Shown: positions 38,500 to 49,246 of the stretch, in pieces
Layout: every line of letters begins with the position of its first letter
Numbering within the stretch: the first letter of the stretch is position 1
Assembly (NCBI GenBank): GCA_027886175.1
Contig: JAJNNQ010000026.1
Location: 18,878,001-18,942,000, forward strand
Reading direction: 5' to 3'
DNA from: Phylloscopus collybita
Lineage: Eukaryota > Chordata > Aves > Passeriformes > Phylloscopidae
DNA: 64,000 nt
Position numbers and translations under genes: made by a program
The notes under the pieces: generated by a model
Databases searched by the model: none
Seen by the model: the letters and a program-made list of their open reading frames with translations, nothing else
Told to the model about the DNA's origin: nothing

Positions 38500-38817
38500 A
38501 TTTCCAAACTGCTTTGATGGCTCTTACTTTCTAAAAGGCTTTATCTGAGCTTCCATATTCTCAACCACATTGGACTGTGTGTTATTAAAAAGTAGTTAAA
38601 GTTCTCTTTCTAAAGTGATTAATCTCACCCCAGCTAATCTCCTCATCCACACTCTGCTTCTAAGGCATAACAGAAGCTATTTTTCATTGGATTTCAGTTG
38701 ATTAGATAGTCTGATTTAAAGCTAGTTAAGCTGTGTTTCAATTGTGGTGGGGAGATTACCTCTGAGTGCTGAAATCCCATTGTGTCTTCTGGGGGTGTGG
38801 GGCCACGGGGTTGTTTT

Positions 38818-38859
<42 letters not shown>

Positions 38860-39190
38860 CCATTGAGCTAAAGAAGAGACCAGTCCCAGCTGGATGTAAG
38901 AGCACATCCTTAGAAATCCTTTCCCTCAGGCTAACGCATTTACTTGCTTGCTTTCTTTTCTCCTTCTAGCTTCCCATGACATTCACAAATAAAGCTGTTC
39001 CGCTATTTGTCGAAAAAGTTCCCTCCCCTCTCCTCCCCCTACTTTTTGCTTTGATTATAAGTTCAGAGCCAAAAATGCCGGGAACAGAAAACCCACACAA
39101 ATAATTAACATTTGTCAACAAGAACCATTATGCTGCTGGGTGCAAAGCAAAATTGCATTTGCTGTGAAGAAATTATGTCCTGAGGAAGGG
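38500..39190. other. Candidate conserved non-coding element, split by a T run
   Basis: Two high-complexity blocks (about 38500-38820 and 38870-39190) hold multiple homeodomain/POU-like cores, such as GTGATTAATCTC, CAGCTAATCTCC, AATAATTAAC and an AAATTGCATTTGC segment. There is no open frame of note. They are separated by 37 consecutive T at 38821-38857. Inferred from texture only. Confidence 0.22.
38821..38857. repeat. Poly(T) run of 37
   Basis: An uninterrupted homopolymer. No transposon body is recognised on either side, so it may be an expanded mononucleotide repeat rather than a retroelement tail. The run length is the kind of site where assembly is unreliable. Confidence 0.95.
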
Positions 39191-39974
39191 CGAAATTAAG
39201 GATGTTTCAAAAGTGACTGAAATAGAGAATTATTTTTTTTAGTGAATAAATAAATAGTACTAATAAGCTAACTGTATAAACAGGTGATATGAATATCATG
39301 CTGAAATATTTTCAGTTCTGATGAGAAGTGGGTTAAGGAATAATGGTGGGAAGTGAAAGTATATAATTCAGAAAACCTGAATATTTTGCATCCTACTGTG
39401 TTGACACATTTTACTTCAAATATGTATTGCATCACTGCTTAAAATATCAGAAAGAATAAAGAGGTCTTTGAAAGGTTAGTGGAACTATTTTTAAATACAA
39501 AAGGAAATATGAGTCGATTAGCACATGATCCTTTTATATATTCAGCACAGCAACCTTGAGCTGGTAGATACTACTTTCAAGCATGCAAATATTTCTATTG
39601 ACTCCAGCAAGATTATGTCTGGGTTCAAAGATGGCCATGTGTTTCATTGCTTTGCTGGACTGGCACCATCCTGATCACTGTCTTGCTTTGCTTTGTCCTT
39701 GTTCTTCCTCAAATAGTAAAGCTCATAGGAAGAGAAAAGACCATGAATTTCCATAGGCTAATGCACCTAGCAGGAAGAAGCAGAATAGACGCAGAAAGAA
39801 CAAAGAGGGAGAAGATAAATTTGATTTATTTTGTAACTAGAACTGCAAAGAAAAATGGGGACATGAAAAACAATAGCTGCAATATATTTGGTTTGCAATG
39901 CATGTTAAAAATCTTTGTCAACATTAATTAAAATTTGCTTTGATAGAAACACTGCCTCATTGAAAGATTGAAAG
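39191..39974. other. Non-coding stretch
   Basis: No repeat recognised. A 94-codon plus frame at 39647-39931 begins with a hydrophobic segment but has no recognisable family or splice context, and is treated as chance. Confidence 0.45.
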
Positions 39975-40200
39975 AGGATGAAAGAGCATAAACAAAGGCT
40001 AACGTCAGCAATATATCCAGATGGGAAGAGGTGTGTAGCACGGTGCTGCAGGGATCTGTATTAAGTAAGGGATTAATATCTTCTCTAACCCAGGAGAGAA
40101 GTAAATAGCATTAATTACATTCACAGATAATACTAAAGAGATGCTTTGAGGACTGGGAAGTATTACAAGGAGATTTAATTATCTTAGAACCAGCATCAGA
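39975..40200 (+). mobile_element. Possible decayed CR1 reverse-transcriptase fragment
   Basis: The plus strand shows diluted similarity to the CR1 RT core. GGTGCTGCAGGGATCTGTAT resembles the SVLGP-encoding stretch, TTAATATCTTCTCTAA the FNIFIND stretch, and TTCACAGATAATACTAA the F-ADDTK catalytic stretch. It is heavily mutated and frame-broken. It lies upstream of the ORF1 remnant of the next CR1, which is the wrong order for one element, so it would be a separate older insertion. Confidence 0.35.
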
Positions 40201-40539
40201 AAATACCTGTACCCTCACATAATGCCTGACACGGCACGTCACTGATCTTGACTACAGCCGCTCAGAAGTAATGTATTAAAAAAGGTGAATTATTATAAAA
40301 AAGAACATGGATAAAACATGCTTTTTTTTTTTTTTTATTACGTTTAAATGTAAGAATAAGGGGCAATGTTGAAAGTTTCCATCCCAGACACAGCAGACAT
40401 GGCTCATCTGTGACTGCTTCCCCCTTTCCCAGATATCCAGTTATAATGGCTCTGCAAATGAATCTGGACAATAATGAGTATGATGAGGACCTAGCATGGA
40501 GGTGACATTGAGGTTAAGTCAGTCCATGCTCTGTGTCAA

Positions 40540-40852
40540 AAATTGCTTCCCTAGAGAAAAAAGGCTTGTCATTGTCATAGGAGACTCTTGTCTAATGTGA
40601 AGAGAAGGCCTGATATTCAGACTTTTTGGACAAGTCTGCTACCTCCCTGGGCCCAGATTAAAGCTGTGGTGAGAAATCTTCCTATCCTAGTGTTTGCCAT
40701 CTGTTATTGATTTTTCAAGTGGACAGAAATGAAGTTACAAGTCCAAGGTAAGTGAAGGGATCAGGGCACAAGTGCCCTCCTCAATCCTTCTACTTGCAGT
40801 CAATGATGTGGGAAGAAACAGGAAGGACCAGCAGGTCAATCCCTGGCTCAAA
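40540..40852 (+). pseudogene. CR1 ORF1 remnant (SGNH-type esterase domain)
   Basis: The segment reads as a broken version of the CR1 ORF1 esterase. A GDS-like start lies near 40570-40590 (GTCATAGGAGACTCTTGTCT), then a CTACCTCCCTGGGCCC stretch, and near the end the clean frame SSILLLAVNDVGRNRK, then an NPWLK, at 40778-40852. In intact CR1 this protein is thought to assist retrotransposition. Here frameshifts and stops are present and the sequence ends abruptly at the deletion junction. Confidence 0.65.
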
Positions 40853-41400
40853 GTGCCCTGGTGACCAAGGCCAATGGCATCCTGGCCTGTATCAGGAATA
40901 GTGTAGCCAGCAGGGGCAGTGAAGAGACTTTCCTCTTGTACCCAGCCTGATGAGGTCACACCTCCTGTCCTGTTTTGGGTCACACACTCAAGATATTGAG
41001 TGTGATCTTGAGTGTGTGACCCAAAACTCTTTCTCATTTCAAGAAAGATATTGTGGTGCTGGAGCATGTCCAGAGAAGGGCAATGGAGTCTCGAGCACAA
41101 GTGGCTGGGAGAGCTGCTTTTGCTCAGTCTGGAGACTAGGAGGTTGAAAGGAGACTTATCACTTTCACATTTCCTACAATTACATGAAAGGAGGTTGTAA
41201 CCAGGTGGGGTTCATACTCTTCTCCCAGGTAACAAGAGAAAAAGTGGAAATGGACTTAAGTTGCTTCAGGGGAAGTTTAGGTTGAATATCAGGAAAAAAA
41301 AATTGTCACAGAGTGTTGTCAAGCACTTGAACAAGCTGTCCAGGGGAATGTGGGGTCACCATTGCTGGAGGCGCTTAAAAGATGTGTAGATGTGGGTGAG
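40853..41400 (+). pseudogene. CR1 ORF2 C-terminal remnant
   Basis: Starting at the junction, the frame reads ALVTKANGILACIRNSVASR, matching the thumb/C-terminal region of CR1 ORF2, then stops. Later segments match in other frames. The hairpin insertion at 40972-41027 and other indels destroy the frame. No catalytic residues remain. Confidence 0.85.
40972..41027. repeat. Perfect 23-bp inverted repeat with 10-nt loop
   Basis: Arm 1 is 40972-40994 and arm 2 is 41005-41027; they are exact reverse complements (arm 1 core GGGTCACACACTCAAGAT, arm 2 core ATCTTGAGTGTGTGACCC). The loop is ATTGAGTGTG. CR1 consensus does not contain such a hairpin. The right arm looks like native CR1 sequence (CTTGAGT...), and the left arm looks like its inverted copy placed before a second AAGATATTG-type segment. 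Confidence 0.97.
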
Positions 41401-41487
41401 TGGTAGAAAGCACTGGGTTAACTGTTGGAATTAATAATCTTAGCAGTCCTTACCAAACTAAGGGATTCTACCATTCCTTGATTCAAA

Positions 41488-42627
41488 ATATCACAGGTGT
41501 TCTACAGAAGCAGTAAATTGGACAGTAGTAGTTTTGAAAACAACTGTATGTGTAAGAGAGTCATTTACACATGTTTTCCATACAGTGTGGTATGAAAAAA
41601 TCAACTCATTTTTAAGGCATGCTTGCAAAAAACCGTTAAGTCTTGCAGAAGAAAATAAAAGTACTGTGGTCTATGATCGAAGTGTGACAATCTTTAGAAA
41701 ATTACATACAATTCTAAGCAAGACAGTACAAACAAGATATTAAGATACATACAAGAAAGTGCTCAAAGAAAAGATACAGTCATTTCAAAGTGACTGGATG
41801 TCTAATGATGCCTCTGTGGTAGTTTTTTTTGAATTAAAGAATCTATTAATATTCTTTATGCATTTGTATAACTACTTCACATTAAAGCATGGTATAAATA
41901 TATGAAAAGATACATATATAAATTTTCAAGTATTTAAGATAGAGTATAAGAAGGTACAATAAAAAGCTCTATTTAGATAATGTTATTTTGGTTTAAAGTT
42001 TTTATATTCAGACAAGAAAGACATAAAAAATTTGTTATAAAAAACTCCTTCCTTTCCTACAATTTTACTTGGATATGTTCAGAAATTATTAATTAAGGTG
42101 ATTAATTTGGTTTATATTATAGAGGCAATTATTTTTAAATGCAAATATTTTTCATATTGCACATTGCCACGTCTTACTTTACATCATTTTCTTACTCATT
42201 TCTTGTGCTGTTTCAAAAATAATGTATGTGTATGATGTGTCCTAAGTGTTTAAAATATTTGGAAGGACTAAATTGGGTTGCTTCATCATGTAGATTTATA
42301 GGGCCGGTACAGAAATGATAAAAGCCAAGATAGGTTTAACAACTGGAGGAGAAACCCCTAGCTTTCCTAGGAGTTCAATCGATTTCTATGTTAAATGGTA
42401 TTCAGATGAACATTTCCATGTCTTGAACACTTGAACTAAAAATTAATAGCCCACTACAAATATCCCAGTGTGATAAGTCACACATTGCCAGGGAGATAGG
42501 CAGCATGATTAAATAGTTTTTTTCCATGTCTAATTTGTAAGACTGATGTTATTATCAATATACTCTGAGCAAGCGGGGTTAGGGGATGTTTGAACCATAT
42601 GTGATCTATCACCTCACTCCCCTACAG
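41488..42627. other. Non-coding stretch
   Basis: AT-rich; nothing recognised until the pyrimidine tract that precedes the candidate exon at 42628. Confidence 0.5.
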
Positions 42628-42686
42628 ACTGGTGAAGTGCTTTGCTGAACCAGGACTTGATGCTTGCAGCCTTGTTAACCTGCAGG
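42628..42686 (+). other. Candidate 59-nt exon
   Basis: The left side is CACCTCACTCCCCTACAG, a good 3' splice site. The right side is CTGCAGG followed by GTAAGAG, a good 5' splice site. Of the three frames, only the second is open across the interval (LVKCFAEPGLDACSLVNLQ); the other two stop early. The peptide is not recognised. It may be a coding exon, a non-coding RNA exon or a decoy pair. Confidence 0.25.
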
Positions 42687-45600
42687 GTAAGAGCCCTGGT
42701 AGGATAAGGATCACTTCTAAACTCAAGCAACAGCTGATTTTTTTAATGAAGTAACTGCTAGACAGAGGGATTTGAAAACCGGATTTGTTTCATTAATATT
42801 GTAGCTGACAATAATTTTTTCCATCACTACTAAATATTTCAAAAACTACCAATACTCCAAATTTCTCTGAATGGACTACTTTTAATAGTTCTGTCAGTTT
42901 GATACTTCTTCAATTTTTTTTCTAATATGAGAAAGTAAAACAGTAAAGGAAGACTGAAGTTCAGCTTTTTCTGAACACCCAAAAAAGCACATTTATTTTC
43001 ATTAAGTACTATAATAAGGGGTTTTATTATTCTTAGATTAAGAAATAATTATTTTTATTTTTGTGGGTTTTTTTAATTTTAACTATTTTTATTTTAATTA
43101 TTTTTATTAGAAGAAGTCCTTGAATAAAATTGTTATGTTTTATAACCTAAATCTTGCTATTTTAAACCTGCTGCCAAGAAACAGGTCAAAATATAGGTAC
43201 AATTAAACCAGCAACCTAGCTTCATAAGAGACAGTACTGATGGCACCTCTCTGACTCATATAACACCTATGATCATTGTTTATGGGAGATTAACCACTTC
43301 TGGGAACACAATGGCAATAAAACTATTTTGCAGTTTTATGGCTCACCATATTTCCAGAGCAGCATGATGATGTTAATAAAGATGCCCAACAATTTTCTTT
43401 GCAGTAGGTCTGTATGCTCTTTATAGACACAAAGATCAGATAAGCTGCTCAAGAGAGAAAAGGCAGCAAAAATTAGGAGACAAGGCTGGAACCTAGTAAG
43501 CATGGACTTACTTGGCCAGCTAGAAGTCTCTCCTTTCATAATAATTACAAAACCTATCTTGCTGTTCCTAAACCCAGATGAGGGTTTTAAGTGGAAAACC
43601 AAAGTCAAACCTATTTTTATGTCTTCTGCCTAATATAGGGAGTGACTCTAAAGTCCCATTCTACATCTAATGTCAATAGTGGGGTATAATTCCACAGAAT
43701 CACTTCATGTAGCATTCAGTGTCCAACAGCTTCAACTCTCTCATGGAACACTTCCAATAAAATGCAGCAATATTATGAATAAAACTGTGCTTTCATTGAT
43801 TTTATGCAAAACACAGAACCAGCTCTAATCTGTAGAAATGTAATTTATGATGTCAGTTACAAACACAATAGCAAACTTCTATTAAATTAAATATCTGGAA
43901 GTTCTGGGTCACCGAAGGTGATAATTAATTCAAGTCACTAATATGTCAACAGTCATTAAGGTGGAAAGGAGGATTACCCTGTTTTAAATTATCTCAAGTT
44001 TTGGAAATGTGTACTATTCAGACATTTTTTTAAGCTAGATCTTGGTCTTTTTATTCATAGGTTACCCATAATCATTTCTGAGCTTATAGCAAATAAGACA
44101 TAGAAAGAGATGGCAACACGGCACAGTAACAATTGAATTACCTGGACTCATATGAGTTTTCTTTAGAATTAAGGAAACATTTTAGAGAGGGCAGAACTGA
44201 GCTTCAAAGAGTCCTTAGAAACCCCAGTAAAATTATTTTTAATGGGTTATCCAAAAACTGTGCTTTGCAAATTCTAATGTAGATGGTTGTCCTGCTTCCT
44301 CAGCACTGATCCAGATCAAGCCTATTCTTGTCTCTGCAGATTTTTTTTAGAGGTCTTTTTCAATAGCATTAAAATAAATCGCTACTATGACATTTATATC
44401 TCTCCTACTGCTTTAATCTTCCTGTAACTCTTGAAATAGAACAAGAAGGGGGTAAGGTGCCCTCAAATTAATGTGTTTTTCAATGCACCTTTTTATAGTG
44501 TTTATTTGGCCAAAAAATTTGTATTAAGAGTGATTTTTTTCTACTTGATGATAATTTCAATATATTTTTTACCTTTTGGCCTAATTTTTTGCAGTGAATT
44601 TACTGCTCATGAAAATTCCCGAGTTAATCACTTAGAGACTGAATTATACTAATTCACTCACAGGCTCCAGCAAGCTGTAGTGTAGAGGAAAATATTCAAG
44701 TCATTAACAATCCCCTGTCCCCTTTTCCATCCTCTTTAATTAAGTGATTCCTTTCAAAAGATAATACAGATTGAGGTTATCCAGTGTTTTTGCAGCAGTT
44801 GTGATTGTAGAAACCATTCACAGAGGGAACTCTCTGAAAAGGAAAACTCCAATGGGATGAGGCTGTAAGGGAACAAGGGAAGAGAGGGATACACGTTACA
44901 GTCCTGCCACCAAAAATTACTTACACATAACCCTGGACTATTCTGTACCTCCTAGAGTCTATCGATTTCCTCCATGGAAATGAAGGGATAAGAGAGAGAA
45001 GAAAGGGCAAAAGAAAGGTAAACAAACAGATTGAGCAGTAGATTTCTAGGAAGCTTAGGAAGGGCTCACACTGATAGGTGACATGACATCAAGATCTACT
45101 GTGATGTATTAAACATCTCTCCCACAGGCTTTCCTCTCAGCAGTGTTGTAACTGTGAAAGGTGGCCAATAATTTAAAATAGACAGTCCCCTATACCTTGG
45201 GAGGATGTATTTGTCTGGCACTGTACCAGCCCCTGAAAATGCAGTGAGAATTTCAGGAGAGAAAGGGACCAGGCTGGCACACAGGTGGCTCTGAGTCTTG
45301 CCCCATTACACCTGCTACACCCCAGGCATTTTTTACCTCTATGGTCCAAACCAAAGGCAAATCCTTTGAGATGCTTTTTGCAGATATACAGTTATGTTAT
45401 CCTTTCCTTTGCTGGAGGGAAAATGGAGGACAAAGCACTTATTCAAGTGCTATCTTGTGTCAGTGTTTCCATGTACTTTAACTAATAGAAGAAACAAAAG
45501 AACCTCAAAAATTAAATATATTACCCGATAATAGAAAAGGTATTGTGGTAATCTAACCCTTTATTCAAAGCTGAATATTAAGATTACAGGATGAATCCCC

Positions 45601-47363
45601 TGTCATCAGGAATTTCCTGATGAATTCCTGAGGAATTTCCTCTATCACTGCAGAAGTTGTTCAATTGTTAACAAAGAATTGTTAATTGTTAATGAATAAC
45701 AAATCAAGGTCCACAGTTACTCAAGATAGCTAAAGTATGGTTTTGTGTATGAGAATATCTTTCACTGAAAAAGTTTTTTAATGAGAAAAGACCCTCAAAG
45801 GTTCAATGTAGAATACTACATTAAAATGTACTTCCACACAGTAAAATATTAATAAGTTATACATCGTATTTTACAGTTTCATGGTAGTTATTATAGGCAC
45901 ACACTTTTAACTTACATTTTAGTTTTTCATATACTTAACCCCATTCAAATTATAGATGTCAAAATATGATTAAGAGAGGCATTTTTTCCCAAAACATTTT
46001 CATGCTGAGCACAGCAGTTAAAGTAATTGCTTCTCTCTCTGAGAAGAAACATGTGGGTTCTTAAATTCTAAAGTAATAGACACCTTCTTCAGACTGAAAT
46101 AATATGGCTTTCCTCAGGAGGGAAAATTGCTGTGCCATGGAGAAGGTTAATCTCCTCTGAAAGCTGTTCCAGTTTGGAATTCTGACAGTTTTCATGGATA
46201 AAATTCTCCTTGAGAATCAGTATAGGACAGGGAGGAGAGGACAGTGTGCAGAATAATGCCCTTCACCTTTCAGCAGTGGCCCTTGCAGCAAATTCTGCTG
46301 TGGTTTGCATCTTTCCCATGCAGGTGTCTCTAAGTGAACATTCAAACTCATTTATACAGTTGTTGATGCAAAATGCTTGGAATGCACGTAAGGGTCTGAG
46401 TACACATCCAAGATAAGGTTTTTGTCTTGCTAAGTTGTCCCTGTGACGACAAGATGTAGGTCCCTGGGGTTCCAGTGCCATCTTTGAAACAACTGTATTG
46501 CATCTGGGTTTGAAGGGATGGAATTTGGCACGAGTTCAGAGGTAATTGCACAGCATGGGCAGGTGACTAAATGTGCACAGCTCTCCAGAGCTAGAAGCAA
46601 AGAACAAAAATTTAACCCCAATTAGACCATACCCCAGGCATCTTAAAAGAGGTTACAGACAGAAATATGATCTTGCTTGGAACCTTCAGCACCAGCCCTT
46701 CTTCAGGAGATCCATGGACATATATAATATACATATTTTAACCAGATAGCTAACAAGAAACAATGTCTTATCTGGAAGTGTTATTGAAAGAAACCAGAAA
46801 ATTTGACAGCCCCATTTTGATTGGTGATAAGAGAATATGCAGATGTAACTTGGTCCCTTGCCTGAGACTGTGCTAAAACACATCTGTTTTAAGAAGGACC
46901 ATTTTCATGAGGATTTAAGATACTTTGTATATCTTAGCTATATCTGCATATACTCTCAGACTCTTTTTTTTAAAGATGGGCCACTTCTTAAGATGAAATT
47001 CTACATCAGCTGGATCAAAATAGAGACAATAATAAGACAAAATATAGCCACCAGACCTATTGGTCATAATTCTTACTATAAAATCTTTTGTGCTGATCTC
47101 TTTTTTCAAGACCTTCTTGAGTATTTTGTTTAACCCACAAGAGGAAGTGAATACCATTATCACTGGGCAAAGGAGAAAATCTAGGCCACCTGGGAGATGG
47201 AAAGTACTCTTTGCTCTTGCTGAGTAGCCAACTCAGTGTTCAATAGTCCCCCTTTGGGTGGATCTTTGCTTTTCTCCACAACCTCTGTGGTTCCTGGGCT
47301 AATACATACAAGTCATACAGTATCATCAACTCTTAAATACGTTGAAGGAGTGACAACTTCTCT
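42687..47363. other. Non-coding stretch
   Basis: AT-rich with no transposon recognised. There is a short A/T simple stretch at about 43040-43110 (ATTTTTATTTT type) and paired GGAATTTCC motifs at 45609-45640. Opposite-strand frames around 46210-46621 and 46858-47163 lack domains. Confidence 0.5.
45603..45640. promoter_or_regulatory. Two GGAATTTCC motifs, the first inside a 10-bp palindrome
   Basis: GGAATTTCC occurs at 45609-45617 and 45632-45640. The first is embedded in arms 45603-45612 and 45614-45623, which are exact reverse complements around a single T. GGAATTTCC fits the NF-kappaB/Rel family half-site consensus (GGRNNYYCC). Chance occurrence in AT-rich DNA is possible. Confidence 0.2.
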
Positions 47364-47426
47364 GAAAACAAAATAAAACAAAACAACAACAACCACCATC
47401 AAAAAAACCCCACAAACAAACCACAA
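47364..47426. repeat. A/C-rich low-complexity tract
   Basis: AAAACAAAATAAAACAAAAC followed by AACAACAACAACCACC and CCCCACAAACAAACC motifs. Confidence 0.88.
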
Positions 47427-47569
47427 GAGAACTTCTAGTGCAACTTTAACAATTGTAATGAATGACAATGAGTCAGCATCTATTGAAGAAGTTAAATGGA
47501 ACACAGAATTAATACTAATTTCAGTGGTAGCTATATGAAAGCTTTATTTGGCTACAACCCTTTTTCTAG

Positions 47570-47613
47570 GCACTCTAACAAAGTAAATGATGTTGGCTGG
47601 CCTGTACCTGCAG
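47570..47613 (+). other. Candidate 44-nt microexon
   Basis: Preceded by GCTACAACCCTTTTTCTAG (3' splice site) and followed by GTAAGTAAAG after CTGCAG, an almost ideal 5' splice site. One of three frames is open (HSNKVNDVGWPVPA); the others stop. The length would fit a microexon. It is not recognised, and an isolated strong donor can arise by chance. Confidence 0.25.
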
Positions 47614-48873
47614 GTAAGTAAAGATGGAAAGGGAAGAAACTTACAACAGGATTTAAAAATAATTATTTATTTGTGGTTTGTGAAAACTTGTTTATAATTG
47701 ATTATCATTACGCAGACACTGTTTCGTTGCCTGTTTTGAGACATTTTTGTTCTTTCTTGTAGAACTGAGAACATTGTAACATTTTTAGTTAATTTAGTGG
47801 AAATTAAGTGCTACTTAATATGAGAGTGTAGCCTATGTATTTATTGTGGTTTAAAAAAAGGGAGAGCAATTTGTGGCACGTGTTTGCATCACTATAAAAG
47901 AATTGAGCAAAGCAAGATTGATGCAAATTAGGCATTATTGTGCTCAGAGGCATCTACTTCTAACAATGTTCAGTGTAATGAAGGGTGAATGTTGTGCATG
48001 ATTAAACTAGTCATATACAAACAATAGCTCAAATAAACAAAGCATAAATTTAGAATATGATTTTCTTCTCCCACACCCTCGAACTCCCCTCAGTAAAAAC
48101 AGAGAGAACATAAGGAAATGAAGAGAACAGCAGGTAGAGACAGAACCAAGAATATGTACTTCACTACTGAGAACAGAGTTGTTTGAGGAGAAAATGAACC
48201 CAAAAGGTTATTTATGGTTCAGTGGTAAACCCAGTAATCAAAAATGGGCTTCTATGAAGTTTAGGTACAACTTGGAGCTGGGGTACTAGTTCAGCCAAAC
48301 CATTAAGCAGAGAGCTGCACACAGGCCTGAGGTATCCTTCTCAGGGCTGCTTCTTCTTGTTTTTGTTTATATGTGTAAGCCAAAGCTGGTTTCTCTATGA
48401 TTCCTTTAGAGTTAACAGAGAAAAATACCACTTCCAGAAGTAAGCTCACATGAATGACCTTAGACACTCCATGGAAGTGCCTCTTTATCTCTGCTGACTA
48501 CAGAGGGAACATTTGTGGACTATGTCAGGCTGCAACAAGTAACCTCTTCCAGTCTGAAGAAGGTGAGATTAATCCCTTGGGCTCTGATATCAAGTGAAAT
48601 CTGCTACGGAAATTACTAACGAAGTGCTTTGTGGTCTTGTAATGACCTGAATACACACTGATTCTTCTGCCAATAAGGATTGGTTCAGACTGGGCACATA
48701 AAATGTAGGGCCAAGAAAGAACCTCAGTTATCAATCACAAATTTCTGAATTATTCAGTCACAGGGATTTAAAACCCACAGCTTCCAACCTTTGGTTTATA
48801 CACAATGTAGTGAGTATTACAGCAATTTTCTTGGGTCAGAGAACCTTCTAGGGTTATGTCTAAAAGCTAAAAC
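47614..48873. other. Non-coding stretch with a possible conserved block at 47850-48060
   Basis: Around 47850-48060 the sequence is complex with TGCAAATTAGGCATTATTG and AAACAATAGC motifs suggestive of POU/SOX/homeodomain sites, but the evidence is texture only. No gene or transposon was recognised in the rest. Confidence 0.35.
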
Positions 48874-48898
48874 TGTGGTAACCCCTGCGGTTACCACA
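48874..48898. repeat. Palindrome at LTR left end with TGTGGT cores
   Basis: TGTGGTAACC, a 5-nt spacer CCTGC, then GGTTACCACA. The arms are exact reverse complements. TGTGGT matches the RUNX (core-binding factor) core, here present in both orientations at the edge of U3. Confidence 0.9.
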
Positions 48899-49095
48899 AG
48901 GCAGCTTGTCCTCCCATGGAGGGAGCACCGCATATAAACTGTATTCACAAAGGCAAGGCTCATCACAGGGAAGTCTCCCTGGGAAACTTCTTTTCAGGTC
49001 ATGGAGAGCAAAGAGTTTCACCCCCATGAGTCCTTGAGGCTCTATGTTACCCTGCATTAGTTGTTTCCCCACTTCCTAGTTTTTCCCCTTCCCTG

Positions 49096-49194
49096 ATTGG
49101 TGCATTTTGGATCCTCTCCCCGATTGGTTGTTTGCTCAGTCCTCCCTGTGATTGGCCCAAGTTTCTAGCCCCGCCTACCCCAAACCCTATATAA
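49096..49194 (+). promoter_or_regulatory. LTR promoter: three inverted CCAAT boxes, GC box and TATA box
   Basis: ATTGG pentamers begin at 49096, 49123 and 49151, spaced 27 and 28 bp, suggesting an old tandem unit. CCCCGCC follows at 49169-49175 (Sp-type site) and TATATAA at 49188-49194. Transcription would be expected to start about 49220. This is the most intact promoter in the window. Confidence 0.75.
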
Positions 49195-49240
49195 TCCCAC
49201 GCCCTGAGCCCACAGGGCTTTCAGTCGTCGGTTCCAGCCT

Positions 49241-49246
49241 AATAAA
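49241..49246 (+). terminator. LTR polyadenylation signal AATAAA
   Basis: Located 47 bp after the TATA box within CCTAATAAAAGATCTCTCAG. The position suits the R region of the LTR. The same AATAAA...GATCTCT arrangement occurs in the 20.2 kb LTR. Confidence 0.7.

Larger units (their letters stand above)
40530..41487 (+). mobile_element. CR1 LINE, internally deleted copy
   Basis: A plus-strand CR1 composed of an ORF1-derived segment (to 40852) joined directly to the ORF2 C-terminal region (from 40853) and the 3' UTR. The 3' part shows CCAATGGCATCCTGGCCTGT, TGCTGGAGCATGTCCAGAGA, TACATGAAAGGAGGTTGTAA and CCAGGTGGGGTTCATAC. It ends about 41487 in a decayed 3' terminus. Everything between (rest of ORF1, endonuclease, most of RT) is missing. 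An inverted repeat at 40972-41027 further disrupts it. Confidence 0.88.

Noticed and set aside
40735..41100. 121-codon minus-strand frame
   Set aside because: Antisense of the plus-strand CR1; its repeated SHTQD/HTQ segment is the translated inverted repeat.
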